DNA of 64,000 nt from Bacteroidota bacterium (GCA_018816945.1 JAHIVC010000071.1:1-64000), one strand, 5' to 3'; counted from the stretch's first letter, positions 51,170 through 61,456 are shown. A program made the numbers and translations. The notes: generated by a model from the sequence alone, not told the origin.

Positions 51170-53218
51170 TTATAAAAACCATAAATTCTCCTTTCCGAAA
51201 TCAGGGATGTTGTTGCTCTCGAAATGTGGGTATTTTTCTGCCACCATTTCGGGGTATTTTACAGTAACTGGCATGTTTTGCTGTGTTACCGATGTCCAGT
51301 ACATGCGGCTGAACTGGTAAACCTGGTCTATCAGGTCGTTGATGAGTTTGCTGTTTTCCAGTAGTTTTTCATCGGTTGACTGGATATTGAGTTTTACCGG
51401 AAACGGGTATCCATCTCTGGAGCCGGGCATGGTTGTGCCATACCTCGTGTTATTGCAAAGTAAAAACTGATTTCTGCCAATGTTTACAAAGGTTCCGCTG
51501 TTCGGAATCATGTTGTTTGACGGGCAGGCTTTATCGAAGATTACCAGGTCACGGGATTCGGTCTTGTTCACAGTAACTACTATTACCGGAATATCTCCGA
51601 GGTTTAAACTATACAGGACTTCCAGGATTGGTTTCAGGTCTTTCCGGCTCATCCGCTTGTAAAAATGGATTACGAGGCGTTCAACACTTTTGTTCTTCTC
51701 AACAAAGTTTTCGACTGCATCACGGATCGAACCTGCCAGCATGGTTGTGGAATGTGCCGAATAGCAGTTGAAACTCTGGAAATGACCATCGTTTGAGAAA
51801 CAGAAAGCGCTGCCAATGTACCGGCTTGCCATATTCCGGGATTTGAAAGCACCTACGCCTACTATTAATTCATTATAAATGGTTCGTTCCAAACGCCAGG
51901 GAACGCCTTCCAATTTTGCCAGAATTGCGATGGCAATGTTGGGCATACTGTAATTGAAATCGAGTGCGTTTATGGTTTCTGTTTCGATTACCTGAGAAGT
52001 AATGCCGTATTTCAGCAACTCGTATTTTACCTTGTAATACAGGCTGTGTATGGCTTTATCCGTTGTTTCTTTCGGATGCGGAGTGATGTAGATTGCCAAA
52101 TATCTTGTCCCTGAAATACGGGGCCAGTTTTCAATTTGCTGTTGAACCTCCGGTATCGGGTTATTTTTATTCGTGAAAACAATACTCTTGTTGATGTCAA
52201 CAAAGTAATTCATCTTCAGGAAGTCCTTTAAACTCTTTACATTCGGCTTAACCTTACCATCGAACCAATTCAGCAGTTTATCTGCCGTTGGGCGGTCGTT
52301 TTCATGATACAGCAGAATGAACTCAATTTTATTCAGTGGGGTCGGGGTGAAAGGACCATTCTTAACCAAACCCATAAAAGGGTTCAGGTCTGTTTTCTTG
52401 TTTCCGAAAATGAGCAGGTTGCTGTCTTTAGTAGTATTGAATGACCTGGGTTTCGGAACCTGAATAAAGTCAGAGGATTTGACCGGAATTATTTCTTTGA
52501 ATTGTGGTGTGTCAATATGTGTTTTGACAAACCAGGATATTTCGTTGTAAAAGAATTTCAACTTGTTGGGGATCAGATTCGGCTCCCATTTAAAACCCAA
52601 TGCTGAACGCAGGGAATTGCTCAATACCGGACGGACTTTGCTTAAATCCAACTTGGCTTCATCGGTTAATTTGTTGTAGGGGATAAGCTGACGGTTGTAA
52701 ATTACTTTATGGATGGCTTCGGTGGGTGCGTTTATTTTGTTCAGTCCTTCTTTGAATACTTTGCTGATGCCTTCGTAGGAAATTACCAATTCCGGGAAAT
52801 CGGTTATGCGTTTAATCTGCACCTTTATAACAAAGCGTTTGAAAATAAAGAACTGCCCGGTGCTTGCTTCTTTATCCCAGAACCAAAATTCATTGTCGTT
52901 TATGAAATTTGGCTTTGAAACGCTTGCCACTTTGTTAAAATAGCGGGAAATGAGCCACTGATAGTAATGTTTTGCAAAACGAGGGCTTTTATGAAGGATT
53001 ACGGTCAGCTTTTTTTCATCGGGACTTGGTTCAAAGTTTACGTATAGATATTGTGCAGTGGGGTTCAGTTTCGGAAATAAATCTTCAATATTAACAGGCC
53101 ATTCGGTTTTGTGAATTGAAAACAAGCCATCTGCTTTTTCGACAGAAAAAGAAAATTCGGCAGTTTCAGCCGGATGGTTGAATGTGAGAATGTTTAATAT
53201 GAGATTTTGGTCTGCCAT
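51170..53218 (-). CDS. Prokaryotic Argonaute with apparently inactive PIWI domain
   Basis: A 682-residue Argonaute. The N-terminal part (residues about 1-250) is diverged; the MID domain shows SLYYKVKYELLKYGITSQVI, the typical 5'-end-binding segment. The PIWI domain covers about 450-682, ending with SVTQQNMPVTVKYPEMVAEKYP. The first catalytic Asp is replaced by Gly (VGVGAF, residue 456) and the second Asp block reads HFYKRM (518-523) instead of HRDG, so slicing is unlikely. Inactive long Argonautes usually work by guiding an effector. It is the last gene of the defence operon, 30 bp after the metallopeptidase gene. Family call firm, inactivity inferred by eye. Confidence 0.87.
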   Translation of the reverse strand: MADQNLILNILTFNHPAETAEFSFSVEKADGLFSIHKTEWPVNIEDLFPKLNPTAQYLYVNFEPSPDEKKLTVILHKSPRFAKHYYQWLISRYFNKVASVSKPNFINDNEFWFWDKEASTGQFFIFKRFVIKVQIKRITDFPELVISYEGISKVFKEGLNKINAPTEAIHKVIYNRQLIPYNKLTDEAKLDLSKVRPVLSNSLRSALGFKWEPNLIPNKLKFFYNEISWFVKTHIDTPQFKEIIPVKSSDFIQVPKPRSFNTTKDSNLLIFGNKKTDLNPFMGLVKNGPFTPTPLNKIEFILLYHENDRPTADKLLNWFDGKVKPNVKSLKDFLKMNYFVDINKSIVFTNKNNPIPEVQQQIENWPRISGTRYLAIYITPHPKETTDKAIHSLYYKVKYELLKYGITSQVIETETINALDFNYSMPNIAIAILAKLEGVPWRLERTIYNELIVGVGAFKSRNMASRYIGSAFCFSNDGHFQSFNCYSAHSTTMLAGSIRDAVENFVEKNKSVERLVIHFYKRMSRKDLKPILEVLYSLNLGDIPVIVVTVNKTESRDLVIFDKACPSNNMIPNSGTFVNIGRNQFLLCNNTRYGTTMPGSRDGYPFPVKLNIQSTDEKLLENSKLINDLIDQVYQFSRMYWTSVTQQNMPVTVKYPEMVAEKYPHFESNNIPDFGKENLWFL

Positions 53219-53248
53219 TATTCTTTTTTATCTGTTCATATCTGTTTT

Positions 53249-53851
53249 TTAAAAGAGTGTTTTACCATATTTTACCAACCAATCACTTGCCTGCTTGTAA
53301 TCAGGACATAAAAGAGACAACTTCAACCAAAAGGATTGCGTATGTTTTAAAATTAAAGTGTGCGTTAATTCGTGCAGGATTAAATAATCAATCACATACT
53401 TTGGGGCTTTTATCAAACGCCAATTAAATGACAAGTGATTATCTTTTGAACAATTGCCCCATTTGGTTTTTGTATCACGAACGAAAACCTTATTGTATTT
53501 GAATTTGTGCTGAGAAGCAAGCTCTCGTAAACGAGCGGTGATATAGTCTTTAGCTTGCGATTTGTACCATTTTTCTAATAAAACTGAGTTGTCAATATCG
53601 AAATCCGATTGATATGCCTCGCCAAACAACAGAATTTGACCTTCTTCTAATTTTACAGGGTTAATTTGCTCCTGACTAAAAAATGATTGTTGTTTTTTAA
53701 TCCAACCTTCTTTCTGGGAAAGCAAACGGGAAATATCATCCTGAGAGAAATCCTCAGGAATAATCAGCTTAACACGTTTTTCTTCATTCACGTTGATGCG
53801 TGCGTGTTTTACTTTTTTTCGTTCGATGATATATTCAGTTTGCAATGTCAT
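53249..53851 (-). CDS. YgjP/WSS1-like zinc metallopeptidase
   Basis: A 200-residue protein with the motif HELTH-x5-H (HELTHTLILKH, residues 160-170) and the segment TKTKWGNCSKDNHLSFNWRL upstream. This YgjP/M48-like family is very often encoded next to type I restriction hsdR genes, where its role is not established. Its start codon overlaps the hsdR stop by 1 bp, and the Argonaute gene follows after 30 bp. It is cytosolic (no signal peptide). The metallopeptidase fold is clear; a substrate is not known. Confidence 0.9.
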   Translation of the reverse strand: MTLQTEYIIERKKVKHARINVNEEKRVKLIIPEDFSQDDISRLLSQKEGWIKKQQSFFSQEQINPVKLEEGQILLFGEAYQSDFDIDNSVLLEKWYKSQAKDYITARLRELASQHKFKYNKVFVRDTKTKWGNCSKDNHLSFNWRLIKAPKYVIDYLILHELTHTLILKHTQSFWLKLSLLCPDYKQASDWLVKYGKTLF

Positions 53852-56800
53852 TATAAAGCATAGTGTTGAATTAATCTGTTCAGTAGTTTTTCAGCAAGTT
53901 CAGCATTACCGCAAAGGTCTAATTGCTCATACTTATCATCACACAGCAAATAGGCAATTTCAGCCATTGTGTTTCGTCTCTCCTGATCGCTTTCCTGCCA
54001 ACCTGTATAGCGTTTGTTTTTAATGCTTTTGCCGATTTCAAAGGCAAGAGCTTTGGCTTCATCTTCCGGTAGTAAGTCTCCTTTCAGGTTTTTGATTTCC
54101 TGAAAAATGGTAAACTCACCCAAATCCTCAAAGCCCATCCGCTGTGGCAAACTTTCCGCCTGTTCCACTTCGTTGAAGAGTGTTTCAAGGTCATTTAAAA
54201 TGTCTTCTATTGATTTTGCTTTTTCACGCTTCTGCTTTATAAGAGCTTCCAGACGTTTAAGGTAATCAATGTAAACAGGATTTTGCAATTCATTTTTACG
54301 AACAACCGTTTCAATATCCCTGATAATCTTTTCCGCTTTATCATCAGGGCTAAGCTTGGTATTATTGATTTTATCAATGTAATTGCTGTCTATTTTCACT
54401 TCCGGTAAGTGACCCCTGAAATCCAAAACTTTGGTGCTGTCCTGTAATAGTTTTCTTGTCTTGGCTGCATAAAATTCAGCATCAAAATCAAGTCGTTTGA
54501 ACTCGGACAGGTAAATTTGATAGATGGTAAGCAGCCACTGATATTTTGCGAAATACGGAATCAGCAGTGCACTTGGGGAAATTGCTTCGTATAACTGGAC
54601 TACTTTCCGAAAGTCTTTTTCAAATTCGTTCCTGTCAATGGTGTTGAGAATCCTGACTATTTCAATAGTACATTGATAAGTATCTTCAAGTTTGATTGAT
54701 TCAAAAGGTTGCATTGCTTTGTCAAGCAGTTCTGGAAACTGAAGGAATAATTCGGCTTCATCTTTGAAAGTCCCAATATCGGCAGGATCATAGTTCAAAG
54801 CATTGTTTAAGTCTTTGAAAATGCCAAGATAATCAACAATTCTTCCGCATTGTTTTGATACTCCGGTTGGTTTGTCATCATAAGGACGGTTGGTGCGTGC
54901 AATTGCCTGCAGCAGGGTATGGTCTTTAAAGGGACTATCCAAATACATTGCCTGCTCAATGGGTGCATCAAAACCGGTCAGCAACATATTGCAAACAATC
55001 AAAATTTTCAGGTTGTTGCCATTTTTTATTTCTTCGGGAGTAATCCGCTTTTTAAACTTTTTCACAATTTTCTTTAAATCACCATCATTCAGATAGTGAT
55101 CTTTGAAAAGATTGTAGCGATCCTCCGGCTCGTTGTGCATTTTGCTGAAAACAATCTGGATTTCGCTTGTATCGAAGCCATTTTTTAGCAATTCATTATA
55201 ATAGGTAACGCAGGCTTCTTTGTCCACAGCAACAACCTGAGCCTTGAAGCCATCGGGTTCAACCTTTGTTCTGTAGTCTTCGGCTATATCTTTTGCTACC
55301 AGTGCAATTCTTTCAGGCTTCTTGATTATGGTTTTCCAGGGTTGAACTCTTTTTTGTACTGCCTGTTTTTCTTCTTTGCTTAATTCCTTAGAAAGCTCAT
55401 CCCATCCTTTTTTCAGGTTTTCCTTATCTAACTGTAAATCGGTAGGGCCAAAGGTGTAAATGATTTCAACGGTTGCACCGTCATCAATTGAATCTTTTAT
55501 GCTGTACCTGTCCAGATATTTTTCAAATTCATTGGTGGAAATTTTACCAAATTCCCTTATCGTTTTCGGAATGGGCGTACCGGTAAAAGCAAAACGGCTT
55601 GCTTCAGGTAAAACAGCCTTTAGTTCTGAATGAAAATCGCCATACTGAGTACGATGTGCTTCATCAATCAGTACAAATACATTTTCCCTTTCATCTTTGA
55701 GGTCGCCTAAATCCTGAAACTTCTGAATGGTGCTGATAATTACTTCACCGGATTGTGCTGTGATTTTTTGTTTTAACTGACCAATGTTTGTAGGTTTGAA
55801 CGTGTTTGGAAAGTCGCATTCTTCAAATGTGTCACCTATCTGGTCTTTCAAATCTTTACGGTCAACTACAATATAAACGGTGGGGTCTTTAAGTAAAGGA
55901 TTGTTGCGGAGTTTGTAAGCGGTGAATAAGATGGTGAGGCTTTTCCCTGAACCCTGAGTATGCCAGATTACACCATGTTTCATTGCCTTACCGATTACCC
56001 TGTCAACGATTTTATTAGCTGCCCTGAATTGTTGATACCGGGCAACTTTTTTTACAATTCCAGCCTCGGGAGACCTTTCAAAAACAATGAAATTTTGCAG
56101 AATATCCAACACACGTTCGGGTTGAAGTAACCCGCAAAGCGATTGTTTCATTTGCTCGTATGCAGGAATATCAAGATCCAATAAACCTGTTTCGGGGTTC
56201 TGAATGGTAGAAAAAGTATTGTTTTTAATTACAGGATTGTTTTCTGGATTATGGACTGACAGGTCTTTCCACTCGAAAAAGAATGATGCAGATGAACCCA
56301 GAGTGCCGTATTTGGAGAACTTGCCATTGGCTGCAACGCCAAACAAATTACAGATGTATAGTTTTGATGCTTTGCTGTCGTAGCGACCTAATTGTTTTAT
56401 CCCTTCAAAATAATTTGAGTTCTGTTTTGCCCTTTGCTTTGCTTCGATGCAGATTAGAGGAATACCATTTATGAGTAATACCACATCGGGCTTTACCAAA
56501 TCACTGCCCTGAACCCAATACTGACGAGTAACAATGAAACTATTATTCCAGATGTCTTCAAAATCAATGATTCTGATGGTTTTATCGTCCTGGTCAATCT
56601 TAACATTAACACCTTTCGTGATAAGCTCCAGGAATAGTTCATTTGCTGTTAATGAATTGGGGTTATTGAAAGGGGCATACAGAATATCCATAACTTTTTT
56701 GGCATCGGCAGCGGTAATGCTGTTGATGCTTTGGATTTTTTCGGATAAAATTGTATCAATTACCGGGTTTGAAATCGGACGTTTGTATTGTTTCAAATCC

Positions 56801-56898
56801 TCATCAGGGCGGGGTGTCCAGCCCAAAAGACTTAACCAATCAAAGATTGGCATTTCTACTCCGTGTAATTCTGAAATTTGTGTCATAATGTTATTCAA
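53851..56898 (-). CDS. hsdR: Type I restriction endonuclease R subunit
   Basis: A 1015-residue motor nuclease. The nuclease motif is D138, then E152-A-K154 (KPDVVLLINGIPLICIEAK). The ATPase motor has Walker A QGSGKS near 316-320, DEAH at 412-415 and RFAFTGTP, and the C-terminal part contains ARTNRPYDDKPTG. It translocates unmethylated DNA and cuts it together with HsdM and HsdS. These lie several genes upstream, separated from hsdR by the toxin-antitoxin pair and mcrBC, an unusual order. It overlaps mcrC by 8 bp. It appears complete and active. Confidence 0.95.
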   Translation of the reverse strand: MNNIMTQISELHGVEMPIFDWLSLLGWTPRPDEDLKQYKRPISNPVIDTILSEKIQSINSITAADAKKVMDILYAPFNNPNSLTANELFLELITKGVNVKIDQDDKTIRIIDFEDIWNNSFIVTRQYWVQGSDLVKPDVVLLINGIPLICIEAKQRAKQNSNYFEGIKQLGRYDSKASKLYICNLFGVAANGKFSKYGTLGSSASFFFEWKDLSVHNPENNPVIKNNTFSTIQNPETGLLDLDIPAYEQMKQSLCGLLQPERVLDILQNFIVFERSPEAGIVKKVARYQQFRAANKIVDRVIGKAMKHGVIWHTQGSGKSLTILFTAYKLRNNPLLKDPTVYIVVDRKDLKDQIGDTFEECDFPNTFKPTNIGQLKQKITAQSGEVIISTIQKFQDLGDLKDERENVFVLIDEAHRTQYGDFHSELKAVLPEASRFAFTGTPIPKTIREFGKISTNEFEKYLDRYSIKDSIDDGATVEIIYTFGPTDLQLDKENLKKGWDELSKELSKEEKQAVQKRVQPWKTIIKKPERIALVAKDIAEDYRTKVEPDGFKAQVVAVDKEACVTYYNELLKNGFDTSEIQIVFSKMHNEPEDRYNLFKDHYLNDGDLKKIVKKFKKRITPEEIKNGNNLKILIVCNMLLTGFDAPIEQAMYLDSPFKDHTLLQAIARTNRPYDDKPTGVSKQCGRIVDYLGIFKDLNNALNYDPADIGTFKDEAELFLQFPELLDKAMQPFESIKLEDTYQCTIEIVRILNTIDRNEFEKDFRKVVQLYEAISPSALLIPYFAKYQWLLTIYQIYLSEFKRLDFDAEFYAAKTRKLLQDSTKVLDFRGHLPEVKIDSNYIDKINNTKLSPDDKAEKIIRDIETVVRKNELQNPVYIDYLKRLEALIKQKREKAKSIEDILNDLETLFNEVEQAESLPQRMGFEDLGEFTIFQEIKNLKGDLLPEDEAKALAFEIGKSIKNKRYTGWQESDQERRNTMAEIAYLLCDDKYEQLDLCGNAELAEKLLNRLIQHYAL

Positions 56899-58240
56899 TT
56901 ACGGCGTTAATTCTTTCTAAAAACTGACTTTCTTTTTCTTTGAAATCATCCTGAACTTCATCTTTTACTGAATTATTAATAAAAGACAAATCAATGCCAT
57001 CTACAATAAATTTTGTATCAGAGCCATTGCCGTCAAAGAGGGAATTACTTTTTGACTTTGATGCGAATGTTTCTGAAATTGAGGAAGAGATAGGATACAA
57101 CAAGCCTCCTGCAATTACATTTTTACTTTGTTGATAGTAATTGATGTATGTATGAATCTGGAAAAAGTCGGTGCGGTCAAAATCAATCTTCCTGAAAAGC
57201 ATTTGTTTGTATTTTGCATCCCAAACCAAAACATCGTTATTCCTTTGCATTACAATATCTGGAATCAACTGCTTTTGATGATACTTTCCGGAATATGTTA
57301 TAGGTTTATCATTTCTGATACTCCAACCTTTTGCAGCTAATTTCCTTTTTAACAAGGATTTTAGGTAAAGCTCCCAAACCTCAGCCATGTCAATAAAAAA
57401 GCTATATCCTTTGGTTTTATCTTTATCCTGAATGTTGTTGCCTATACTCTTACCTTGCAATAAATCCCAGGAAAAAACAACAACTGGTTTAAATGACTGA
57501 TAGATGTCCTTATAGCGAATATTTTGATACTCAGAGAATGAAATATGCCTTTTTTGCAAACGGGCAGATTCAAATTGAATAATTGCATCCTGAGTATTAT
57601 TTGGTGTGTTCAAAGAGCCTAAATGATAATCCTTTAATAGGATGTTATATGCCTGGAGTAGTATCTGAGCAATTACTTCATTTGCTTCTTTTTCTCTGTA
57701 ATTTGAAATAAGCTCGGATGAAGTAAATAAGGTTTTTATTGACTTCTGAATGTTTATGCGACCTCTTATAGTTTGACCTCTGTGGGTTTTAGTTATTGTA
57801 TTTCTTGGCAAACCATGCTTATTAGCTTTTGCCAGCATATTAAGCCATAGAAATGAAATGAGTTTTTTTATCAGAAACTGAAAATCCTGACGATGATTCA
57901 GCGTGTGACTTGATTCAGTGAGCTTAACATTGAAAATTTCTTCCAGCATTCTGAATAAATGCAGCTCGCCAAACCTTGGTTTTATTAATATCTTATAATA
58001 ATTATCCTTGTATTTAAATGTGGCTTCGCCCACTAAACGACCAGCCCACCATGTGCCGGAATAATAGTCGTACTCAGCAACTGGTAATTTTTCGTCGTTG
58101 TAATAGTCGGAACTGAAATGAAATGTATTGATTGTTGATACTGAATGGGCAAAAAAATGCAATACCTCTTCTTGTTCGGGTTTTAACTTAAAAGGTGAGC
58201 AATCATTTGCTTCAATTAATATGTATTCAGCATCATTCAT
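56891..58240 (-). CDS. mcrC: McrC-type nuclease subunit
   Basis: A 449-residue protein with the McrC layout: an N-terminal domain containing GTWWAGRLVGEATFKYKDNY (first 20 residues GTWWAGRLVGEATFKYKDNY) and a C-terminal PD-(D/E)xK nuclease, IPDIVMQRNNDVLVWDAKYK, with D341 and K343. McrC supplies cleavage to the McrB GTPase motor, which recognises modified (for example methylated) DNA. Overlaps of 8 bp on both sides with mcrB and hsdR show that it is translated with them. Complete. Confidence 0.92.
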   Translation of the reverse strand: MNDAEYILIEANDCSPFKLKPEQEEVLHFFAHSVSTINTFHFSSDYYNDEKLPVAEYDYYSGTWWAGRLVGEATFKYKDNYYKILIKPRFGELHLFRMLEEIFNVKLTESSHTLNHRQDFQFLIKKLISFLWLNMLAKANKHGLPRNTITKTHRGQTIRGRINIQKSIKTLFTSSELISNYREKEANEVIAQILLQAYNILLKDYHLGSLNTPNNTQDAIIQFESARLQKRHISFSEYQNIRYKDIYQSFKPVVVFSWDLLQGKSIGNNIQDKDKTKGYSFFIDMAEVWELYLKSLLKRKLAAKGWSIRNDKPITYSGKYHQKQLIPDIVMQRNNDVLVWDAKYKQMLFRKIDFDRTDFFQIHTYINYYQQSKNVIAGGLLYPISSSISETFASKSKSNSLFDGNGSDTKFIVDGIDLSFINNSVKDEVQDDFKEKESQFLERINAVIE

Positions 58241-60008
58241 TATTCAGTAAGATGTTTTGAAACAGATTTATTTTTTCTTGTTGTGCCTGTTTATCCATGT
58301 TTCCTAAAAAGGCTTCAAGCATTGGTTTTATCGAAATTTCCCATAGAACTTTTACAGGACCATTAGCTTTGAATAGTTTTAGGCGAGGGAAACCTTCAAT
58401 ATCACGGAACGAACAGAAAATATCAACTACCTCAGCAAAAAATGTATGACCGATTTCGAACTGTTTGCCCAGTTCATCCATTGCTTTAATATGATTATTG
58501 AACAGTTGAGCCCTGTTTACAAAGGTGTCAATATCTTCATCGGAAATTCTTACTTCGAGATTGGCTCTTTTTTCAATCATCATATTCCGCAAAACACCTG
58601 CACTAAAACCGTAGAAAAACCAAACAAAGCGACGGCGAAGTGCAAAATCAATGCGTTCCAATGAAAAGTCAATTTCGTTCATAGTGCCTATGATGTAGAG
58701 GTTTTGAGGCACCTTTATTGTAAAACCGCCAATGGAAAGTTTTATTTCTTCCTCTCTGTTTTCGAGACCAGAAAAAAGCTCGCCAAACAAACGGGATAAG
58801 TCTATTCTGTTTATTTCGTCAAGAATTAATACATGGGGATAATCATCTTTCCTGACTTCTTCAATAAGGTTAAGAAAATAGCCTTTTACCGGAATGGTAT
58901 TGCCTTCTTTAATTTGAATACCTGCAATAAAATCTTCAAAAGTATAGTTCGGATGAAGCTGTAACCGATGAATACGAGGGGAAGTAACATCAGGATTGTC
59001 TTTGAAATATGTTTTTACATTTTCCCTGTTGCTGAAGTAATGCTGATAAATCAAGGTTTTTGCCAAAGCTTTGGCTGAATGGGTTTTGCTTGTACCCGGA
59101 GGGCCATATAAGATAATTGATTTTTTATATTGTAGTGCCTGAAATTCATTAAAACTTGTTTCACCCAAGTTAAAATTCCAGATATTTCGGATTTCATCAT
59201 CATAAAAAGTGAAATCAGTTTCACCACTGTATTCTGATATTTTTTGACGGATGTATAGGATTTGTTCTTCACGGTTAGCTTCTTTAATTTCTTTTGGGGC
59301 ATCATCGAGCAATTTGTGAAATGCACCATAGATTTGGTTTTTATGACCTTCGGAATAAACAGGTTCGTACTTGTCGGGGTTAGCCAAATGCAATAATATG
59401 TTGTACATTGTAAGCAAACCTTCGGGTATTAAATGCCATACATCGGGATCAACGATTGTGCTTGTTTCACTATCCCAATTAAAACGACATACGAGGCACA
59501 TTTTTTCAACCATTTCATTTGCCTGCTCTAAGGTTTTAATATTACCGGCAGCAACTGAAAGTTTAAGCTGTTTGCAAACCAAAAGGATTAAAGCAATTTC
59601 ATTCGGCTTATTGTATTTTAAATAAGGTCCTGCAGATCCAAAACCATTATCGGGAATAACATTGTCTTTTATGGGAACCGTAAGAAATTCGCCAAGTACA
59701 TTTATAGGAACTTCCTTTTTGAAGTTTTTACGAAAATCGCTTGGAGCCATGCACCATAACCAATTGGCATGGGCAAATACCAGGCGACTTTCATAAGTTG
59801 CACCCTCAAACTGTTTTTTAATTTTATTATCGAAGCTGTCGCTGCCTTCAAGGTATTTAACAATGAATCTTTGAATGTTATCATCAAGTGCTGTGATGGT
59901 AAAAACATCTTTTTCATCAGTCAAAAAACTATTGTCCTGCAAAATGCAGGCACTTATAAATTCATTGTATAAATCATATACTCGTTGATCTGCCCAGTCT
60001 GGTTTCAT
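58233..60008 (-). CDS. mcrB: McrB-type AAA+ motor
   Basis: A 591-residue protein with an N-terminal region of about 280 residues that is not recognised (probably the DNA-binding part) and a McrB AAA+ domain. Walker A is ILYGPPGTSKTHSAKALA at about residue 300, Walker B is HVLILDEINRIDLSRLFGEL, and the signature block is GTMNEIDFSLERIDFALRRRF, the McrB form of MNTADRS...LDxALRRRF. It powers McrC-dependent cleavage of modified DNA. It starts 12 bp after the HigA-type gene and overlaps mcrC by 8 bp. Confidence 0.92.
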   Translation of the reverse strand: MKPDWADQRVYDLYNEFISACILQDNSFLTDEKDVFTITALDDNIQRFIVKYLEGSDSFDNKIKKQFEGATYESRLVFAHANWLWCMAPSDFRKNFKKEVPINVLGEFLTVPIKDNVIPDNGFGSAGPYLKYNKPNEIALILLVCKQLKLSVAAGNIKTLEQANEMVEKMCLVCRFNWDSETSTIVDPDVWHLIPEGLLTMYNILLHLANPDKYEPVYSEGHKNQIYGAFHKLLDDAPKEIKEANREEQILYIRQKISEYSGETDFTFYDDEIRNIWNFNLGETSFNEFQALQYKKSIILYGPPGTSKTHSAKALAKTLIYQHYFSNRENVKTYFKDNPDVTSPRIHRLQLHPNYTFEDFIAGIQIKEGNTIPVKGYFLNLIEEVRKDDYPHVLILDEINRIDLSRLFGELFSGLENREEEIKLSIGGFTIKVPQNLYIIGTMNEIDFSLERIDFALRRRFVWFFYGFSAGVLRNMMIEKRANLEVRISDEDIDTFVNRAQLFNNHIKAMDELGKQFEIGHTFFAEVVDIFCSFRDIEGFPRLKLFKANGPVKVLWEISIKPMLEAFLGNMDKQAQQEKINLFQNILLNNE

Positions 60009-60020
60009 ACGCTGTTGTTG

Positions 60021-61112
60021 TTAATTTGCCAAATCAATTGTTTTAAAAAACTTTTGCCCCAGAGTGTAGGGAATATCTTTGTTGTGCTGCAACCTGCCAA
60101 TGATTATTGCAGGGTGTGTTTTTATTTTCCGTGCATACTCATAAAATGCTTCTTCGGTATCAGGCAGGTTTTCTTTTAGTTCGGCTTCTTCCTCGTGTGT
60201 GAATGTCCATTTTACGGCAAACTCATCTGCTTCCTTTTCTTTTTCGAGGTCTTTGTCTTTGTATTCGATCTGCTCTAAGAAAATTTCTTTTTTGCCGTGC
60301 AAGAGGATATGTCCTGCTTCATGGAAAAATGAGAACCAAAACTTATCGTTTCGTTTGCCTCTGCCAGTGAGTTGGATTAACGGAGTATCGTTCATCCAAC
60401 GTGTTGCACCGCTGATAGGGGCTTTAGGCAGAAATGGCGTATGAACCACTTTAACACCGGCTTTTAAGCAAATATTCTGGAGCTGATGAAAGAAATCACC
60501 GGGCTGCTCTGCCATTACTGACTTAATTTCCGGTAATATTTCCTTGAAGGTTTTTTCGGAATAGGGTTTTGCCTGAATTTGCTGGGCGGAAAGCTCACCT
60601 TTTCGCAACCAGGCTGAAATGGCATAAGGTTCTTTGGTATGTACCAAAGAAATGCGAAACGCCACTTTTAACTGTTGGTTGCAATAGTAATCCTCCCAGG
60701 ATTTGTGAGAAGCCACACCGAAGAATGCCAAAAGTTGTGCTGCCATTGCCTGTTTTGAGGGCAGGGCATTTAACCAGCCAAACTTAACCATTTGAGCCAA
60801 AGGAAAGTTCTTTGCCCAAACAACCGCTTTTTCGATAACTTCCTGACGTTTAACACGGGCAAGATATTCATCGTAGCCACGCTGACTGTTGAGCCAGAAA
60901 TGAGCAGGGATTTTTGTTACATTCTCGAATTGCACTGCCATATCAGCCGTGATGGAACTATCGCCTTTAAGAATCGCCGTGATGGTTTTTTCCGGCTTAC
61001 CGGTACGCAATGCAAATTCTTTAGGACCCATTCCCATTTCTTCCAATTTTTCAATTAGTGTTTCGCTTGGGTGCGGGACAGACTGCGGAAAATACTGATT
61101 TTGCTTTACCAT
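60021..61112 (-). CDS. higA: HTH plus ImmA/IrrE metallopeptidase, antitoxin-like regulator
   Basis: A 363-residue protein. The N-terminus carries an XRE/HigA-type helix-turn-helix (MGPKEFALRTGKPEKTITAI, VTKIPAHFWLNSQRGYDEYL). The C-terminal part is an ImmA/IrrE peptidase-like domain with HEAGH at 264-268 and the following EKEADEFA. It starts 2 bp after a HigB-type toxin gene, so it is the antitoxin/repressor of that pair, fused to a peptidase-like domain. A dyad upstream of the toxin (61478-61494) is a likely target. The pair sits inside the restriction operon. Whether the peptidase is active is unknown. Confidence 0.85.
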   Translation of the reverse strand: MVKQNQYFPQSVPHPSETLIEKLEEMGMGPKEFALRTGKPEKTITAILKGDSSITADMAVQFENVTKIPAHFWLNSQRGYDEYLARVKRQEVIEKAVVWAKNFPLAQMVKFGWLNALPSKQAMAAQLLAFFGVASHKSWEDYYCNQQLKVAFRISLVHTKEPYAISAWLRKGELSAQQIQAKPYSEKTFKEILPEIKSVMAEQPGDFFHQLQNICLKAGVKVVHTPFLPKAPISGATRWMNDTPLIQLTGRGKRNDKFWFSFFHEAGHILLHGKKEIFLEQIEYKDKDLEKEKEADEFAVKWTFTHEEEAELKENLPDTEEAFYEYARKIKTHPAIIIGRLQHNKDIPYTLGQKFFKTIDLAN

Positions 61113-61114
61113 GA

Positions 61115-61456
61115 CTATTTTTCTTTATGATAGTTAATAATTTCTATTACTTCAACGCCTTTAATCTCGAACCAGATATATACACCATGTTCATCGGTGG
61201 GGATGGGGCTTTCGTGAGGCTCGAAAACCAACCTGTAAGGTTGGTCGAGGTCGCAAGCCCATTGACCTTTACGATTGCCGATAAGATCATGGTAATTGCC
61301 CGGTAAATACCTAACATCCTCAAGAGTTTGAGCATCCTTGAGTTGATTAAGACGGCGGCGGAATATTTCCGCCCTGATTTTGCCCATCTCTTTAAGACAT
61401 TTGCGGTCATCGTTTGCCAGTTTTTCGAGTTTTTTATCGCTGAATGTAATTTCCAT
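61115..61456 (-). CDS. higB: HigB/RelE-family toxin
   Basis: About 113 residues from the ATG at 61456 (a further in-frame ATG at 61468 would give four extra residues). Features are MEITFSDKKLEKLANDDRK, RRRLNQLKDAQTLEDVRYLP, NRKGQWACDLDQPYRLVFEP and IKGVEVIEIINYHKE, the YoeB/RelE-type fold that cleaves mRNA on ribosomes. It precedes the antitoxin by 2 bp, the order typical of higBA. A TATCTTTG element lies immediately upstream, so the pair may have its own control in addition to read-through from hsdMS. Confidence 0.87.
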   Translation of the reverse strand: MEITFSDKKLEKLANDDRKCLKEMGKIRAEIFRRRLNQLKDAQTLEDVRYLPGNYHDLIGNRKGQWACDLDQPYRLVFEPHESPIPTDEHGVYIWFEIKGVEVIEIINYHKEK

